Source: Seleniivibrio sp. (GTDB lineage Bacteria > Chrysiogenota > Deferribacteres > Deferribacterales > Geovibrionaceae). Taken from it: a DNA stretch of 64,000 nt. The notes below the pieces were generated by a model. It saw only the letters and a program-made list of their open reading frames with translations. It ran no database searches and was not told the origin of the DNA. Both the position numbers and the translations under genes were made by a program. Positions 17,408 through 25,528 of this stretch are shown piece after piece. The DNA lies in assembly GCF_021209385.1 (NCBI RefSeq), contig NZ_JAJOIL010000021.1, positions 1 to 64,000 of the forward strand. Reading direction: 5' to 3'. The number at the start of each line of letters is the position of its first letter. Position 1 is the stretch's first letter.

Positions 17408-18534
17408 AGGTTTTTATAATGTCTGGCGGGAGCCGTGAGGGCGGCAAGCAGGAGTGTGGTGAGCATCACCACTTCGGAATCACCGAAGTTGTTTTCAGTG
17501 AGTCCTTCCAGAAGGAAGGCAATGAAGATAAATATAGCTGCTTTGGCAGGAGGATATTCTTTAGAGCGCAGATACATATATCTGAAAAGGCTGATTATGA
17601 AGCCGAACAGAAGAGCGAGACCCACCAGACCGTTTGAAAAAGCATAATGAAGATATGAATTGTGAGCGTGTGCGGTACTTAAAACGGGTACTTTGATATT
17701 TTCTTTGGCATATGCGGTGAAGTTGCCTTTGCCGAAACCGAATACTGGGCGTTCGGATATACCTTTAAGAGCGGTTTCCCAAAGGACGATACGGGTTCCC
17801 ACAGAGGACGAAGTTCCTACCGGACCTCCTCTGTCAGTAAAAAGTTTGTCCTGCAGCGGCTGGCTGAAATATATAACGCCAGCTACAATAAACACTAGTG
17901 CCGAAACCGCAGCAACCGCTTTCATTTTGTATTGGTAGATGCATATTATTGCCGTTGTTACTATGGCGGAAAGCATGGGTCCGCGGCTTCCCGATAGAAA
18001 AAGTGCATATGCCGCCAGCACAGTTGCTGAAATGGTAAGAAGATACAGTTTTTTCGGCTGATGCCTGACGAATATAAGAAGTCCCAGACCGCATATGAAA
18101 ACAACTGCCGCCGCGTTTCCGTACGTGAGGGCGTGGGTGTAATAGCCGATTGCGCGTTCAATACCCGTTACATATATGTCGTAAATTCCTGAAATGGCGT
18201 TGAGTATGCTGCCGAAGAAAAATGCATACAGCACTCTGTTCAGGTTGTTTCCGTCGAGCAGAATGAGGATGGTGAAGAGATAGAGATAAGTCCATGTCGA
18301 AGCGACTTCGCCGACAGATCTTTTCGGGTCGATACCTGCAAAAGCTGCGGTCAGTTCTGCAACTACCATTAGCATGAAGAATTTCGCATGCAGAGTTGTC
18401 AGCTGAGAGAAATCTCTTGTTTTATACAGCTTTACTGCCGAGAATATGATAAGAAGCCCCAGAAATAGCTGGGCTATGGATATGGAAACATTAACAGAGA
18501 ATGCGCCAAGTTGTATCAATATTGTTTCAAACAA
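17404..18534 (-). CDS. O-antigen ligase / Wzy-type polymerase family membrane protein
   Basis: 376 residues with about ten membrane helices. A large periplasmic loop carries the Wzy_C-type signature with conserved His in TAHAHNSYLHYAFSNGLVG, preceded by GTRIVLWETALKGI and FGFGKGNF. Family members attach O-antigen to lipid A-core or polymerise glycans at the outer face of the inner membrane; ligase and polymerase cannot be told apart from sequence. It is the last gene of the fmt-DUF116-htpX-rsmB run (ten-base gap) with no other glycan genes nearby. Confidence 0.85.
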   Translation of the reverse strand: MFETILIQLGAFSVNVSISIAQLFLGLLIIFSAVKLYKTRDFSQLTTLHAKFFMLMVVAELTAAFAGIDPKRSVGEVASTWTYLYLFTILILLDGNNLNRVLYAFFFGSILNAISGIYDIYVTGIERAIGYYTHALTYGNAAAVVFICGLGLLIFVRHQPKKLYLLTISATVLAAYALFLSGSRGPMLSAIVTTAIICIYQYKMKAVAAVSALVFIVAGVIYFSQPLQDKLFTDRGGPVGTSSSVGTRIVLWETALKGISERPVFGFGKGNFTAYAKENIKVPVLSTAHAHNSYLHYAFSNGLVGLALLFGFIISLFRYMYLRSKEYPPAKAAIFIFIAFLLEGLTENNFGDSEVVMLTTLLLAALTAPARHYKNL

Positions 18535-18544
18535 GCAAAAGACC

Positions 18545-19675
18545 TCATTTCTTTTTCATAACAGCGGCAAAAAATCCGTCCGCATCGCTCTTGTAGGGCA
18601 GAGAAACAAAATAGCTTCCGTCCATAAATTTTTCGTCGCACACGGGAGCCTCAACAGAAAATTCAGGATGCTCTTTCAGAAACTGTCCAACAATCGCTGT
18701 TGTCTCTTCCTGTTCAAGCGAGCAAACCGAATAGATGATTCTACTCCCTTTTCCGGTGAATTTCACAGCTTTTTCAAGCATTTCTTTTTGTCGGCGCGCG
18801 CAGTCGTCGATATCTTTCTGGGTTCTGAGCCAGCGGACTTCGGGATGGCGCTTTATAGTACCGAGTGCCGTGCAGGGAGCATCCAGCAGAACGAGGTCAA
18901 ATTCAGCTTCCGTATCTAGTTCAAGGATGTCTGCGCAGATGCAGTCAACGTTCTTATATTCTGCCATGGCGGATTTTAGCTGTTCGTATCTTTTTCTGTT
19001 CTTTTCAACTGCGAAAACACGGGCATCGGGATAGGTGTGGGAAAGTACGAAGGTTTTACCGCCCGGAGCCGCACAGCAGTCCAGAACGGAAAGAGGTTCG
19101 CTTTCGCCCGCCAGTCTGGCAACGCTGAAAGAGGCGAGGTCCATGATGTGTCCATCCGCCTCGCCTTCAGCTTTTTCTATTGTCATGGAAGTGGGATCAA
19201 CGCTGTAAAATGACGGCTTTGTGTTCAGATCCGCCAGAAATGCATCGAGTTCCGCCCCCAGACGTTTTTCCCATTTTTTTACGAACCAGTCAGGAAAATC
19301 CTGACGGATGGAGTAATCTTTCATGAGAGTTCCCTTTTGCCTTGCCAGATTGCGAAGCACTGCGTTAACAAAGCTCCGCTTCTGTTTCGGCACCATGGAA
19401 ACGCTCTCGTTCACGGCGGCATATTCGGGTATGTCATCCATAAACATTATCTGGCACGCACCCAGTGCCAGTGCAGCCCGTACGTCCGCTTCCGGCGGGC
19501 GGGAATAGAGTTTTCCCAATGCCCTTTCTATGAAACCAAGATGGCGGAACGTCTCGAAATATATCTTACGGTACAGTCTTTTTTCGGATGAATCCTGAAA
19601 ATAATCCTCTTTCAGATTGCCCTGATAGTAGGATCTCAGTATGTCGAAAAGCCTGTAACGGAACCTGTCCGCCAT
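18545..19675 (-). CDS. rsmB: 16S rRNA m5C methyltransferase, RsmB-like
   Basis: 376 residues, shorter than the roughly 430 of enterobacterial RsmB. An N-terminal NusB-like helical domain (about 1-130) joins a SAM methyltransferase core: motif I VLDCCAAPGGKTFVL, catalytic cysteine motifs DAPCTALG and YSVCSLEQEE (the two-cysteine RNA m5C mechanism). Predicted to methylate a cytosine of 16S rRNA (C967 in E. coli). The start overlaps the htpX stop by one base (TAATG), and fmt lies two genes upstream, as in many genomes where fmt and rsmB are neighbours. Confidence 0.9.
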   Translation of the reverse strand: MADRFRYRLFDILRSYYQGNLKEDYFQDSSEKRLYRKIYFETFRHLGFIERALGKLYSRPPEADVRAALALGACQIMFMDDIPEYAAVNESVSMVPKQKRSFVNAVLRNLARQKGTLMKDYSIRQDFPDWFVKKWEKRLGAELDAFLADLNTKPSFYSVDPTSMTIEKAEGEADGHIMDLASFSVARLAGESEPLSVLDCCAAPGGKTFVLSHTYPDARVFAVEKNRKRYEQLKSAMAEYKNVDCICADILELDTEAEFDLVLLDAPCTALGTIKRHPEVRWLRTQKDIDDCARRQKEMLEKAVKFTGKGSRIIYSVCSLEQEETTAIVGQFLKEHPEFSVEAPVCDEKFMDGSYFVSLPYKSDADGFFAAVMKKK

Positions 19676-20541
19676 TAACGCATTCCTCTTGCCTGCTCGC
19701 GGAGCCTTTTTATGCGCTCTTCAACGGGCGGGTGTGTGGAGAAAAGGTTGAGCATGCCGCTCGCGGAGAAGGGGTTCATGATCATCATATGAGCTGTGGC
19801 GGGTTTTGCTTCTTCCATAGGGTGATAAGCAACGCCCTTTGATATCTTGTCGAGAGCAGATGCCAGAGAAAGGGGTCTGCCGCAGAGACGCGCGCCCTCT
19901 TCGTCGGCTCTGTATTCCCTTGAGCGGGATATTGCCATCTGAATAAGTGTTGCCGCCAGAGGTGCAAGAATAGATACTACTATCATGCCCACCATGCCCA
20001 GCGGGTTGCTGTTGTTCTCGTCGTCGCTGCTGTGTCCGCCGCCGAAAATGGCAGCCCAGCGAGCCATGTCCGCGAGCATCATGATAGCTCCCGCCATGGT
20101 TGCCGCAACTGTTCCTATAAGAATATCGCGTCCGTTTATGTGTGCCAGCTCGTGGGCGAGAACGCCCTCAAGCTCGTCTTCCGAAAGTATTCCCATAATG
20201 GCGGTTGTGACAGCCACTACCGCGTGCTGGGGGTTTCTGCCTGTTGCGAATGCGTTGGGTGTTGCGCTCTGCATAACGCATACTTTGGGCATGGGTATAT
20301 GGGCTCTTGTGGCGAGGTTGCGCACAAGGCGGTGAAGTGCGGGATATTCCGCCTCCGTAACTTCTTTCGCTCCGTACATTTTAAGTACGATGGAACTGCT
20401 GAACCAGTATGAGAAGATGTTCATAGCGAATGCGATACCGAATGCGATATACATTCCGTTTCTGCCTCCGATAAGTCCTCCCACAAACACGAAGAAGACC
20501 ATCAGCACAGTCATGAGCAGAACAGTCTTAAGGGTGTTCAT
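19675..20541 (-). CDS. htpX: Membrane zinc metalloprotease HtpX
   Basis: 288 residues. Two N-terminal helices (about 5-50), the zinc site HELAH in [15 protein letters not shown] with a third ligand in [11 protein letters not shown], two further hydrophobic helices between them ([32 protein letters not shown]), and the usual C-terminal 'THPP..ERI..L'. Acts in inner-membrane protein quality control. Overlaps the DUF116 gene by four bases and rsmB by one. Confidence 0.95.
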   Translation of the reverse strand: MNTLKTVLLMTVLMVFFVFVGGLIGGRNGMYIAFGIAFAMNIFSYWFSSSIVLKMYGAKEVTEAEYPALHRLVRNLATRAHIPMPKVCVMQSATPNAFATGRNPQHAVVAVTTAIMGILSEDELEGVLAHELAHINGRDILIGTVAATMAGAIMMLADMARWAAIFGGGHSSDDENNSNPLGMVGMIVVSILAPLAATLIQMAISRSREYRADEEGARLCGRPLSLASALDKISKGVAYHPMEEAKPATAHMMIMNPFSASGMLNLFSTHPPVEERIKRLREQARGMR

Positions 20542-21299
20542 ATTGCCTCCTTGATACTATATATGTTTTTTATTTCATCCTCTATCATGCGGGTATCTAT
20601 CCTTGTGCTCATGCACTCGCCGTTTGGTCTCTGGTTGCAGAAACCAAGCACCGGAAGCGGATATGTGTCCTGTATTCCGCTTAAAAGATCCCGTTCGCAC
20701 GCCACGGCAAGAATGAGGTCGGGGCGTGTTTCCTTAACTATTTTCCTTGCCACGGTGCCGCCCGTAGCTATGTTTATAGATATATTATGCCTGTCGGCTA
20801 TCTTGACAAGTTCTTTTACATCACATCTTCCACAGCCTGTGCATCTGGATATGTCCTTTGTCAGTTTGAGTTCACATCCGTCAAGCTGTATGCAGTGGGG
20901 CAGAAGTATGAGCAGCTTCTCTATCTTCCGCCGTTTAATTATTCCGCGCACCATGTCGTTGTTTATGTTTACAAATGCGCGAACCAGCATGTCCCTGTCG
21001 ATGTTTGCGTGTTTTGCCACGCGAAGCATAAAGGGCAGTGTGAGCCTTGTTGCAACCCTCCGCAGTCCTTTCACCATGTTCAGGTCTCTGCCTGTCAGCG
21101 CCGTATATGCAAATATAAGGGTGAAAATGGTCACAGAGGACGCGAATACAACGAACAGAGCCGTTATGATGTCTGCGGCGAGCTTTGAAATGGTAGCCGC
21201 GCCAAGCATCATCAGAAACCAGACCACAAGTCCGGCTCCGAATATTACACATCCGCAAAGAAAGAACAGAGCCATGAATATCGCTCTGTCTTTTGACAT
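20538..21299 (-). CDS. DUF116 family membrane protein
   Basis: 253 residues from the ATG at 21299, four bases after the fmt stop; a longer start at 21338 would overlap fmt. Two N-terminal membrane helices (about 5-60), then a cytoplasmic domain with the Cys-rich DUF116 signature: [24 protein letters not shown] and a late [10 protein letters not shown]. The cysteine spacing suggests a metal or Fe-S site, but no activity is established. Its position between fmt and htpX-rsmB is a known neighbourhood for this family. Confidence 0.85.
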   Translation of the reverse strand: MSKDRAIFMALFFLCGCVIFGAGLVVWFLMMLGAATISKLAADIITALFVVFASSVTIFTLIFAYTALTGRDLNMVKGLRRVATRLTLPFMLRVAKHANIDRDMLVRAFVNINNDMVRGIIKRRKIEKLLILLPHCIQLDGCELKLTKDISRCTGCGRCDVKELVKIADRHNISINIATGGTVARKIVKETRPDLILAVACERDLLSGIQDTYPLPVLGFCNQRPNGECMSTRIDTRMIEDEIKNIYSIKEAI

Positions 21300-21303
21300 A
21301 CGT

Positions 21304-22230
21304 TTATTCAAACTTTTCTCCGCCCGCAAGCTTTGCACCTGCCAGAAAACTCACGGCAGGCATCCTTTTTTTGCCCTCGGGCTGAAGCTCTGTTACCATC
21401 AGCGCGTCTTTTGCGCATTTGACGCAGAAGCTTTTCTTGTTGACATCGAATATTGTCCCGGGTTCAATACCGTTTTCTATAGTGACAATTTCGGCGGCAA
21501 AAAGTTTGAACATTTTACCGTCAAGAAACGTATATGCGGCAGGCCATGGCACAAAGCCGCGTATCATACATTCTATCTCTTTTGCTGTCTTTTCCGCCCA
21601 TTTGATATGCCCGTCCTCTTTTTTCATCATTGGGGCATATGTCATGTCCGCATCGTTCTGCTTTACAGGTGTGATGCCGTCAAATTCTTTAAGAGTTTTT
21701 ATAAGCAGTTTTGCGCCTGTTTCAGAAAGCTCTTCGGCTATCATCACGGCGTCCTTTTTTCCGATGGGGGTCTTTTCCACAAGCAGTATGTCGCCTGTGT
21801 CAAGCCCTGCATCCATAAGCATTGTTGCGACGCCCGTTTCATCTTCGCCGTTTATTACAGCCCAGTTAACCGGAGCCGCTCCTCTGTATTTGGGGAGCAG
21901 AGAAAAATGCACGTTAACAGGTGCTTTTTTAGGCACCTCAAGAACCGCCTGAGGCAGTATCTTGCCGTATGCGGCGACAACTATGAAATCAGGTGCTATG
22001 CTTTTCAGCTTTTCAAGCACCTCTTCGTTATTTTTAAGGCTTTTCGGCTGGATAACCTCAATGCCCTGAGTGTCAGCATATTCTTTAACAGGGGGCGACT
22101 GCATCTGGTTTCCTCTGCCTTTGGGTTTGTCGGTCTGAGTTATTACCAGAGATACCTCTATATCATTTTCAACAAGTGCTTTAAGTGTCGGTACAGCCAT
22201 TTCGGGCGTACCCATGAATACGGTTCGCAT
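21304..22230 (-). CDS. fmt: Methionyl-tRNA formyltransferase
   Basis: 308 residues from the ATG at 22230 (GGAG six bases upstream); a start nine codons earlier has no ribosome site. Transfers formyl from 10-formyl-tetrahydrofolate to initiator Met-tRNA. N-terminal catalytic domain with MGTPEMAVPTL, VAAYGKILPQ, the HFSLLPKYRGAAPVNWA signature containing the catalytic Asn/His/Asp set, then the OB-like C-terminal tRNA domain. Head of the fmt-DUF116-htpX-rsmB run; no def gene is adjacent. Confidence 0.95.
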   Translation of the reverse strand: MRTVFMGTPEMAVPTLKALVENDIEVSLVITQTDKPKGRGNQMQSPPVKEYADTQGIEVIQPKSLKNNEEVLEKLKSIAPDFIVVAAYGKILPQAVLEVPKKAPVNVHFSLLPKYRGAAPVNWAVINGEDETGVATMLMDAGLDTGDILLVEKTPIGKKDAVMIAEELSETGAKLLIKTLKEFDGITPVKQNDADMTYAPMMKKEDGHIKWAEKTAKEIECMIRGFVPWPAAYTFLDGKMFKLFAAEIVTIENGIEPGTIFDVNKKSFCVKCAKDALMVTELQPEGKKRMPAVSFLAGAKLAGGEKFE

Positions 22231-22281
22231 AATTACTCCGTTTGACTTAGTCAGCATAGTTTATATTATAGCGGGATAAAA

Positions 22282-23187
22282 TCAAGGCGTTTGAACAGAT
22301 TTAAGAGTTTCTTCGTAAACGGACAGATTCTTTCCGCCGATGGACACCGCTTTCTCTGCGGCATAGACAGCCAGTTTTTTCAGTCCTGTTTCGTTGAGAA
22401 TGTGGGCAAGATTATTCCAGCCGTCACCGTCGTCAGGATATTTTTCGGTAATGGTGCGGAAAACGTCTATTGCCTCAGTTTTTTTGTCTGCGGAGTAAAG
22501 CACGCTCCCGTATGCGAACATCAGCGGCTTGCTGTCGAAAATTTCGGATGCCTCTTTAAGTGTCTTTATGGCACCTTCCGCATCGGTAAGCGAATAAGCA
22601 AAAGCCGCATCAGCAAGTTTTACCGGGTCTGCATCGTTCAGTATTTCGCCGGGGCGCAGAAGTATGAATCCCCAGTAGTCGCCCCTTGCCCATACCCTGT
22701 CGAACGTTGCAGTTTTGAATTTTTCATTGGGGGTAACGCCGGAATGGAGAATAAGATATCCGTCGCCGATACCTGTGACGACGGCGTAATGCCACACCGG
22801 ATAAAAATCGAGTCCAAGGTTCATGAACACGAGAACCGGTTTACCCTCGCGCAGTGAAGCGTAAAGGTCTGACGGCGAAGTGACGGGATACGGTATCCGT
22901 CCGCTTCTGCGTGCGCCTGTGAGCATATCCTCTTTGAAGGAACCTTTTTTGGAAGGGGTGAAAACTTTTTTAGCAAGTTCGTCCGGATCAGCTTTTATGC
23001 CGCTCTGCTCAAGCATCATGGCAAGTGAGGCAGGACCGCAGTAGTAGTCTTTCTGGGCGTAAAAAGGGACGGACAGCGCAACGTCCTTCTGTTCGGAAAT
23101 CACGCTGTCCCATCTTGATGAAACCTTTGCCGCACACCCTGTCATGAGAATAAGCAGACAAAGCGGCAGTAAAAGCTGTTTTATCAT
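22282..23187 (-). CDS. PA2778-family cysteine peptidase lipoprotein with TPR tail
   Basis: 301 residues. Lipoprotein signal with lipobox MTGC. A C39-like papain fold follows: catalytic Cys in QKDYYCGPASLAMML, catalytic His in WHYAVVTGIGDGYLILHSG. The C-terminal third has TPR-like helices (about 195-290). This layout matches the PA2778 family, usually encoded next to PA2779-family proteins, as here (four-base overlap). C39 domains cleave after double-glycine leaders. The partner's APAGG segment could be such a site, but that is inference. Confidence 0.82.
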   Translation of the reverse strand: MIKQLLLPLCLLILMTGCAAKVSSRWDSVISEQKDVALSVPFYAQKDYYCGPASLAMMLEQSGIKADPDELAKKVFTPSKKGSFKEDMLTGARRSGRIPYPVTSPSDLYASLREGKPVLVFMNLGLDFYPVWHYAVVTGIGDGYLILHSGVTPNEKFKTATFDRVWARGDYWGFILLRPGEILNDADPVKLADAAFAYSLTDAEGAIKTLKEASEIFDSKPLMFAYGSVLYSADKKTEAIDVFRTITEKYPDDGDGWNNLAHILNETGLKKLAVYAAEKAVSIGGKNLSVYEETLKSVQTP

Positions 23188-23597
23188 CTTACTGATTTTG
23201 TAAAGCTGAATACTTTTGTGAAACCGAGTATATCGGTTATCAGCAGAACGATGAACACGAACAGCGCCGCGCCGACAACAACTCCGAGTCCGCTGCCGCC
23301 CGCAGGTGCTTTTTCCATGTTATCCGCGAAGGCTATCGCTTCGCTGTCGGAAAGGGACTGCGCTCTTTTTATGGCTTCGTCCGGTGAAATTCCCATGGAT
23401 GTCAGTGTGTTTTGTACGTCTTCACGGGCGAGGAAAGCGTTTATCTGGGTCTTCGCTTTTTCCGCTTTTGCGGTGTCGATGACCGTCTGCGCGCCTATCA
23501 TTGCCGCCTGTGCGTTGTGAACCGGACCTGCGAGGAACATAAGGCTGAATATCAGCAGAAGCCCGATAGTTCTGCTCTGTCTCCTTAACATATTCAT
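23184..23597 (-). CDS. PA2779-family protein, copy 1
   Basis: 137 residues from the ATG at 23597 (AAGGAGAG six bases upstream). N-terminal signal peptide or membrane helix (about 10-30, cut near AQA), then the family core REDVQNTLTSMGISPDEAIKR, SLSDSEAIAFADN and APAGG, and a C-terminal membrane helix (about 100-125). It overlaps the PA2778-type peptidase by four bases. Function unknown; probably a small envelope protein handled by that peptidase. Confidence 0.8.
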   Translation of the reverse strand: MNMLRRQSRTIGLLLIFSLMFLAGPVHNAQAAMIGAQTVIDTAKAEKAKTQINAFLAREDVQNTLTSMGISPDEAIKRAQSLSDSEAIAFADNMEKAPAGGSGLGVVVGAALFVFIVLLITDILGFTKVFSFTKSVR

Positions 23598-23695
23598 AGG
23601 TCTCTCCTTCAATTGATTACTATATTATATGTTCCGGAATTGTTTTTTCCAGAGAGACTATTATAGGAGTTATATAAAACAATTAAAGTGAATAT

Positions 23696-24082
23696 TCACG
23701 ACAGTATGGCTTTCGTCAGATTCAGAATTGCCGCAATTATCAGAACCAGCAGTCCTGCGATGATGGTTATAATACCGTCGCCGCCCGCCGGTGCGCTGTC
23801 GATATGCTGTGCCGCAGCAATTGCTTCGCTGTCTGACAGAGCTTTAATCCTGTCGGATGCTTCCGCCGGATCTATACCCATCTTAACGAGCGCGTTCTTC
23901 ACATCCTCTCTCGCCATGAAGGTGTCAACTTTCTGTCTTGCCTGTTGAGCAGCTGTGTCTGTGTTTGAAGTTTCGTAGCCTATCATTGCTGCGTGGGCGA
24001 TGTGTGTCGGACCGGACATGAACATTATAAAAAGAATCAGAACAAGGCTTGTGTACTGTCTGAAATATCCGGCAGATATCAT
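23696..24082 (-). CDS. PA2779-family protein, copy 2
   Basis: 128 residues from the ATG at 24082 (AAGGAGAG upstream). Same architecture as the next gene: signal peptide (about 10-32), REDVKNALVKMGIDPAEASDR, ALSDSEAIAAAQH, APAGG and a C-terminal membrane helix (about 100-125). The two copies share order and spacing of all motifs but differ in detail, so the duplication is old. They are separated by 98 bases, and each keeps its own strong ribosome site. Confidence 0.8.
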   Translation of the reverse strand: MISAGYFRQYTSLVLILFIMFMSGPTHIAHAAMIGYETSNTDTAAQQARQKVDTFMAREDVKNALVKMGIDPAEASDRIKALSDSEAIAAAQHIDSAPAGGDGIITIIAGLLVLIIAAILNLTKAILS

Positions 24083-24337
24083 ATTACTCTCCTTTAACTG
24101 CACGCTTTTGTACGATATTACTACACCAGATAATTATGTTAGTTTCATGTTTCAATTGCGTATAAATGCTGGATTTTTTACCATCACATGTTAATTATTG
24201 GGTAATATCCTGTCAATAAACGCAAAAATAACAGCGATCTGTTTAAGAATATGTTTAAATGAGTGTTTAGTTAAAACTTATGAAGATTTAGTTTCATGCG
24301 ATTAGAAGGTCAGAAAAGATTATCAGGAGGCAAACTC

Positions 24338-24697
24338 ATGATAGTTACACCTGCAAACTCACCCGAATATTACAATTCGACAAATAGACTGGACACTTCT
24401 AACCTGCAGAGCAGAAATCAGACAGCGGCGCAGGGACAGACCGCATCTTCTCAGGGTACTCAAACATCGGCTGCCTCACAGACGCCGACATATAAAACTT
24501 CTGCGAGTACCGATACGATGGGTAAATTCAATGCTTACGACAGCAACGGCGACGGCGTTATGAGCGTGTCTGAGTTTTCGGCATATAAAGATCAGAATAA
24601 CGTCTCTGCATATTCATCCGTTCCGGGATATTATGCTGCTCCTGCTGTTCCCGCCGGATACGCGCCATACGGATATTATTACAATGGCTACGCTTAG
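24338..24697 (+). CDS. EF-hand protein with Tyr/Pro/Ala-rich tail
   Basis: 119 residues from the ATG at 24338 (AGGAGG upstream). No signal peptide. A Gln/Ser/Thr-rich, probably disordered region (about 20-65) is followed by one canonical EF-hand loop, DSNGDGVMSVSE, with all calcium-coordinating positions filled, then a C-terminal tail of Tyr, Pro, Ala and Gly ending in YNGYA. Divergent from the PA2779 copy 2 gene. Function unknown; a calcium-binding surface or exported protein is possible. Confidence 0.72.
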   Translation: MIVTPANSPEYYNSTNRLDTSNLQSRNQTAAQGQTASSQGTQTSAASQTPTYKTSASTDTMGKFNAYDSNGDGVMSVSEFSAYKDQNNVSAYSSVPGYYAAPAVPAGYAPYGYYYNGYA

Positions 24698-24984
24698 ATG
24701 ACTTTGAAATAAAGATAATATCTCATGGCTGAACTGTGGAGATGACTGCCCAGCATGCTTCTATTACAGGTATAGTTGTGTGGAAAATGTGTTTTATTGG
24801 GGTGTCATATGCGGTTTTTTGTGTGCTAAATATGGAGACATCTCCATTATTCTCTATACCTCAACAATTTGCGAGCGTATTGCGCACACATTTTGCATAT
24901 AATATCTGTTTTTAATGAATTTATATTTTTCCTCCTGCCGGCGATATAAGAGACATCGAACATCTATCCACCAGGGAGGAAGTT
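24698..24984 (+). other. AT-rich leader between the two EF-hand genes
   Basis: No ORF of note. It holds the palindrome ATGGAGACATCTCCAT near 24833-24848 and a TATAAT box near 24898 without a convincing -35 partner, so the second EF-hand gene may have its own promoter. Confidence 0.35.
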
Positions 24985-25395
24985 ATGAGTATCTCTACGA
25001 ACTATTCAGTATCCTACACAGATCTGACCGCGAACAACATGAGCATAAAGGGTCAGGATCAGTCAGCCAAAAAGCAGAGCGACGACACATCGGTCAAAAA
25101 ATCGGACATGGACAAGGTGTCCATATCGACCTCTGCAACATCATCTTATAAGATAGGCAGCACCGCCGTAAGCAAATCCGAGTTTGACAAGTATGATGCA
25201 AACGGTGACGGGCAGATAAGTCAGGACGAGCTTGCCGCATACGAGGCGGACAAGCAGTCTGAAACAGAAGAAGCCGAAGATACAGACGAAGCGTCTTCAG
25301 TATCTGCGTCTGTTCTCAATCAGCTCAAAATGTCAGGAACAAGCACCGAAGAGGCACTCCTCTCTGGTCTCACATCCATAGATACCTACGCATAA
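24985..25395 (+). CDS. EF-hand protein, hydrophilic, IDTYA tail
   Basis: 136 residues with GGGAGGAAG just before the ATG. Ser/Thr/Lys-rich start, one EF-hand with the loop DANGDGQISQDE, an acidic stretch (about 92-108, mostly Glu/Asp) and a helical C terminus ending SIDTYA. No signal peptide. It has the same single EF-hand plan as the gene 290 bases upstream; the remainder is unrelated. A strong terminator follows at once. Confidence 0.72.
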   Translation: MSISTNYSVSYTDLTANNMSIKGQDQSAKKQSDDTSVKKSDMDKVSISTSATSSYKIGSTAVSKSEFDKYDANGDGQISQDELAAYEADKQSETEEAEDTDEASSVSASVLNQLKMSGTSTEEALLSGLTSIDTYA

Positions 25396-25404
25396 TATAT
25401 CAGA

Positions 25405-25430
25405 CCGGCGGGCTGTCCCCGCCGGCTTTT
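25405..25430 (+). terminator. Intrinsic terminator after EF-hand gene
   Basis: CCGGCGGG / CCCGCCGG stem with a five-base loop followed by CTTTTG. Confidence 0.85.
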
Positions 25431-25528
25431 GTTCACATTCTGTCCGAAAATATTCTGAAATCATGGCAAATTGCAATATTTATGTTATGATTAAAATATA
25501 ATCAATTGCTATCCGTGAGGGGTATGTA

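Noticed and set aside
20551-22245. A 564-codon open frame on the plus strand
   Set aside because: It lies exactly antisense to DUF116 and fmt, shows no domain, and its length follows from the codon bias of those genes.
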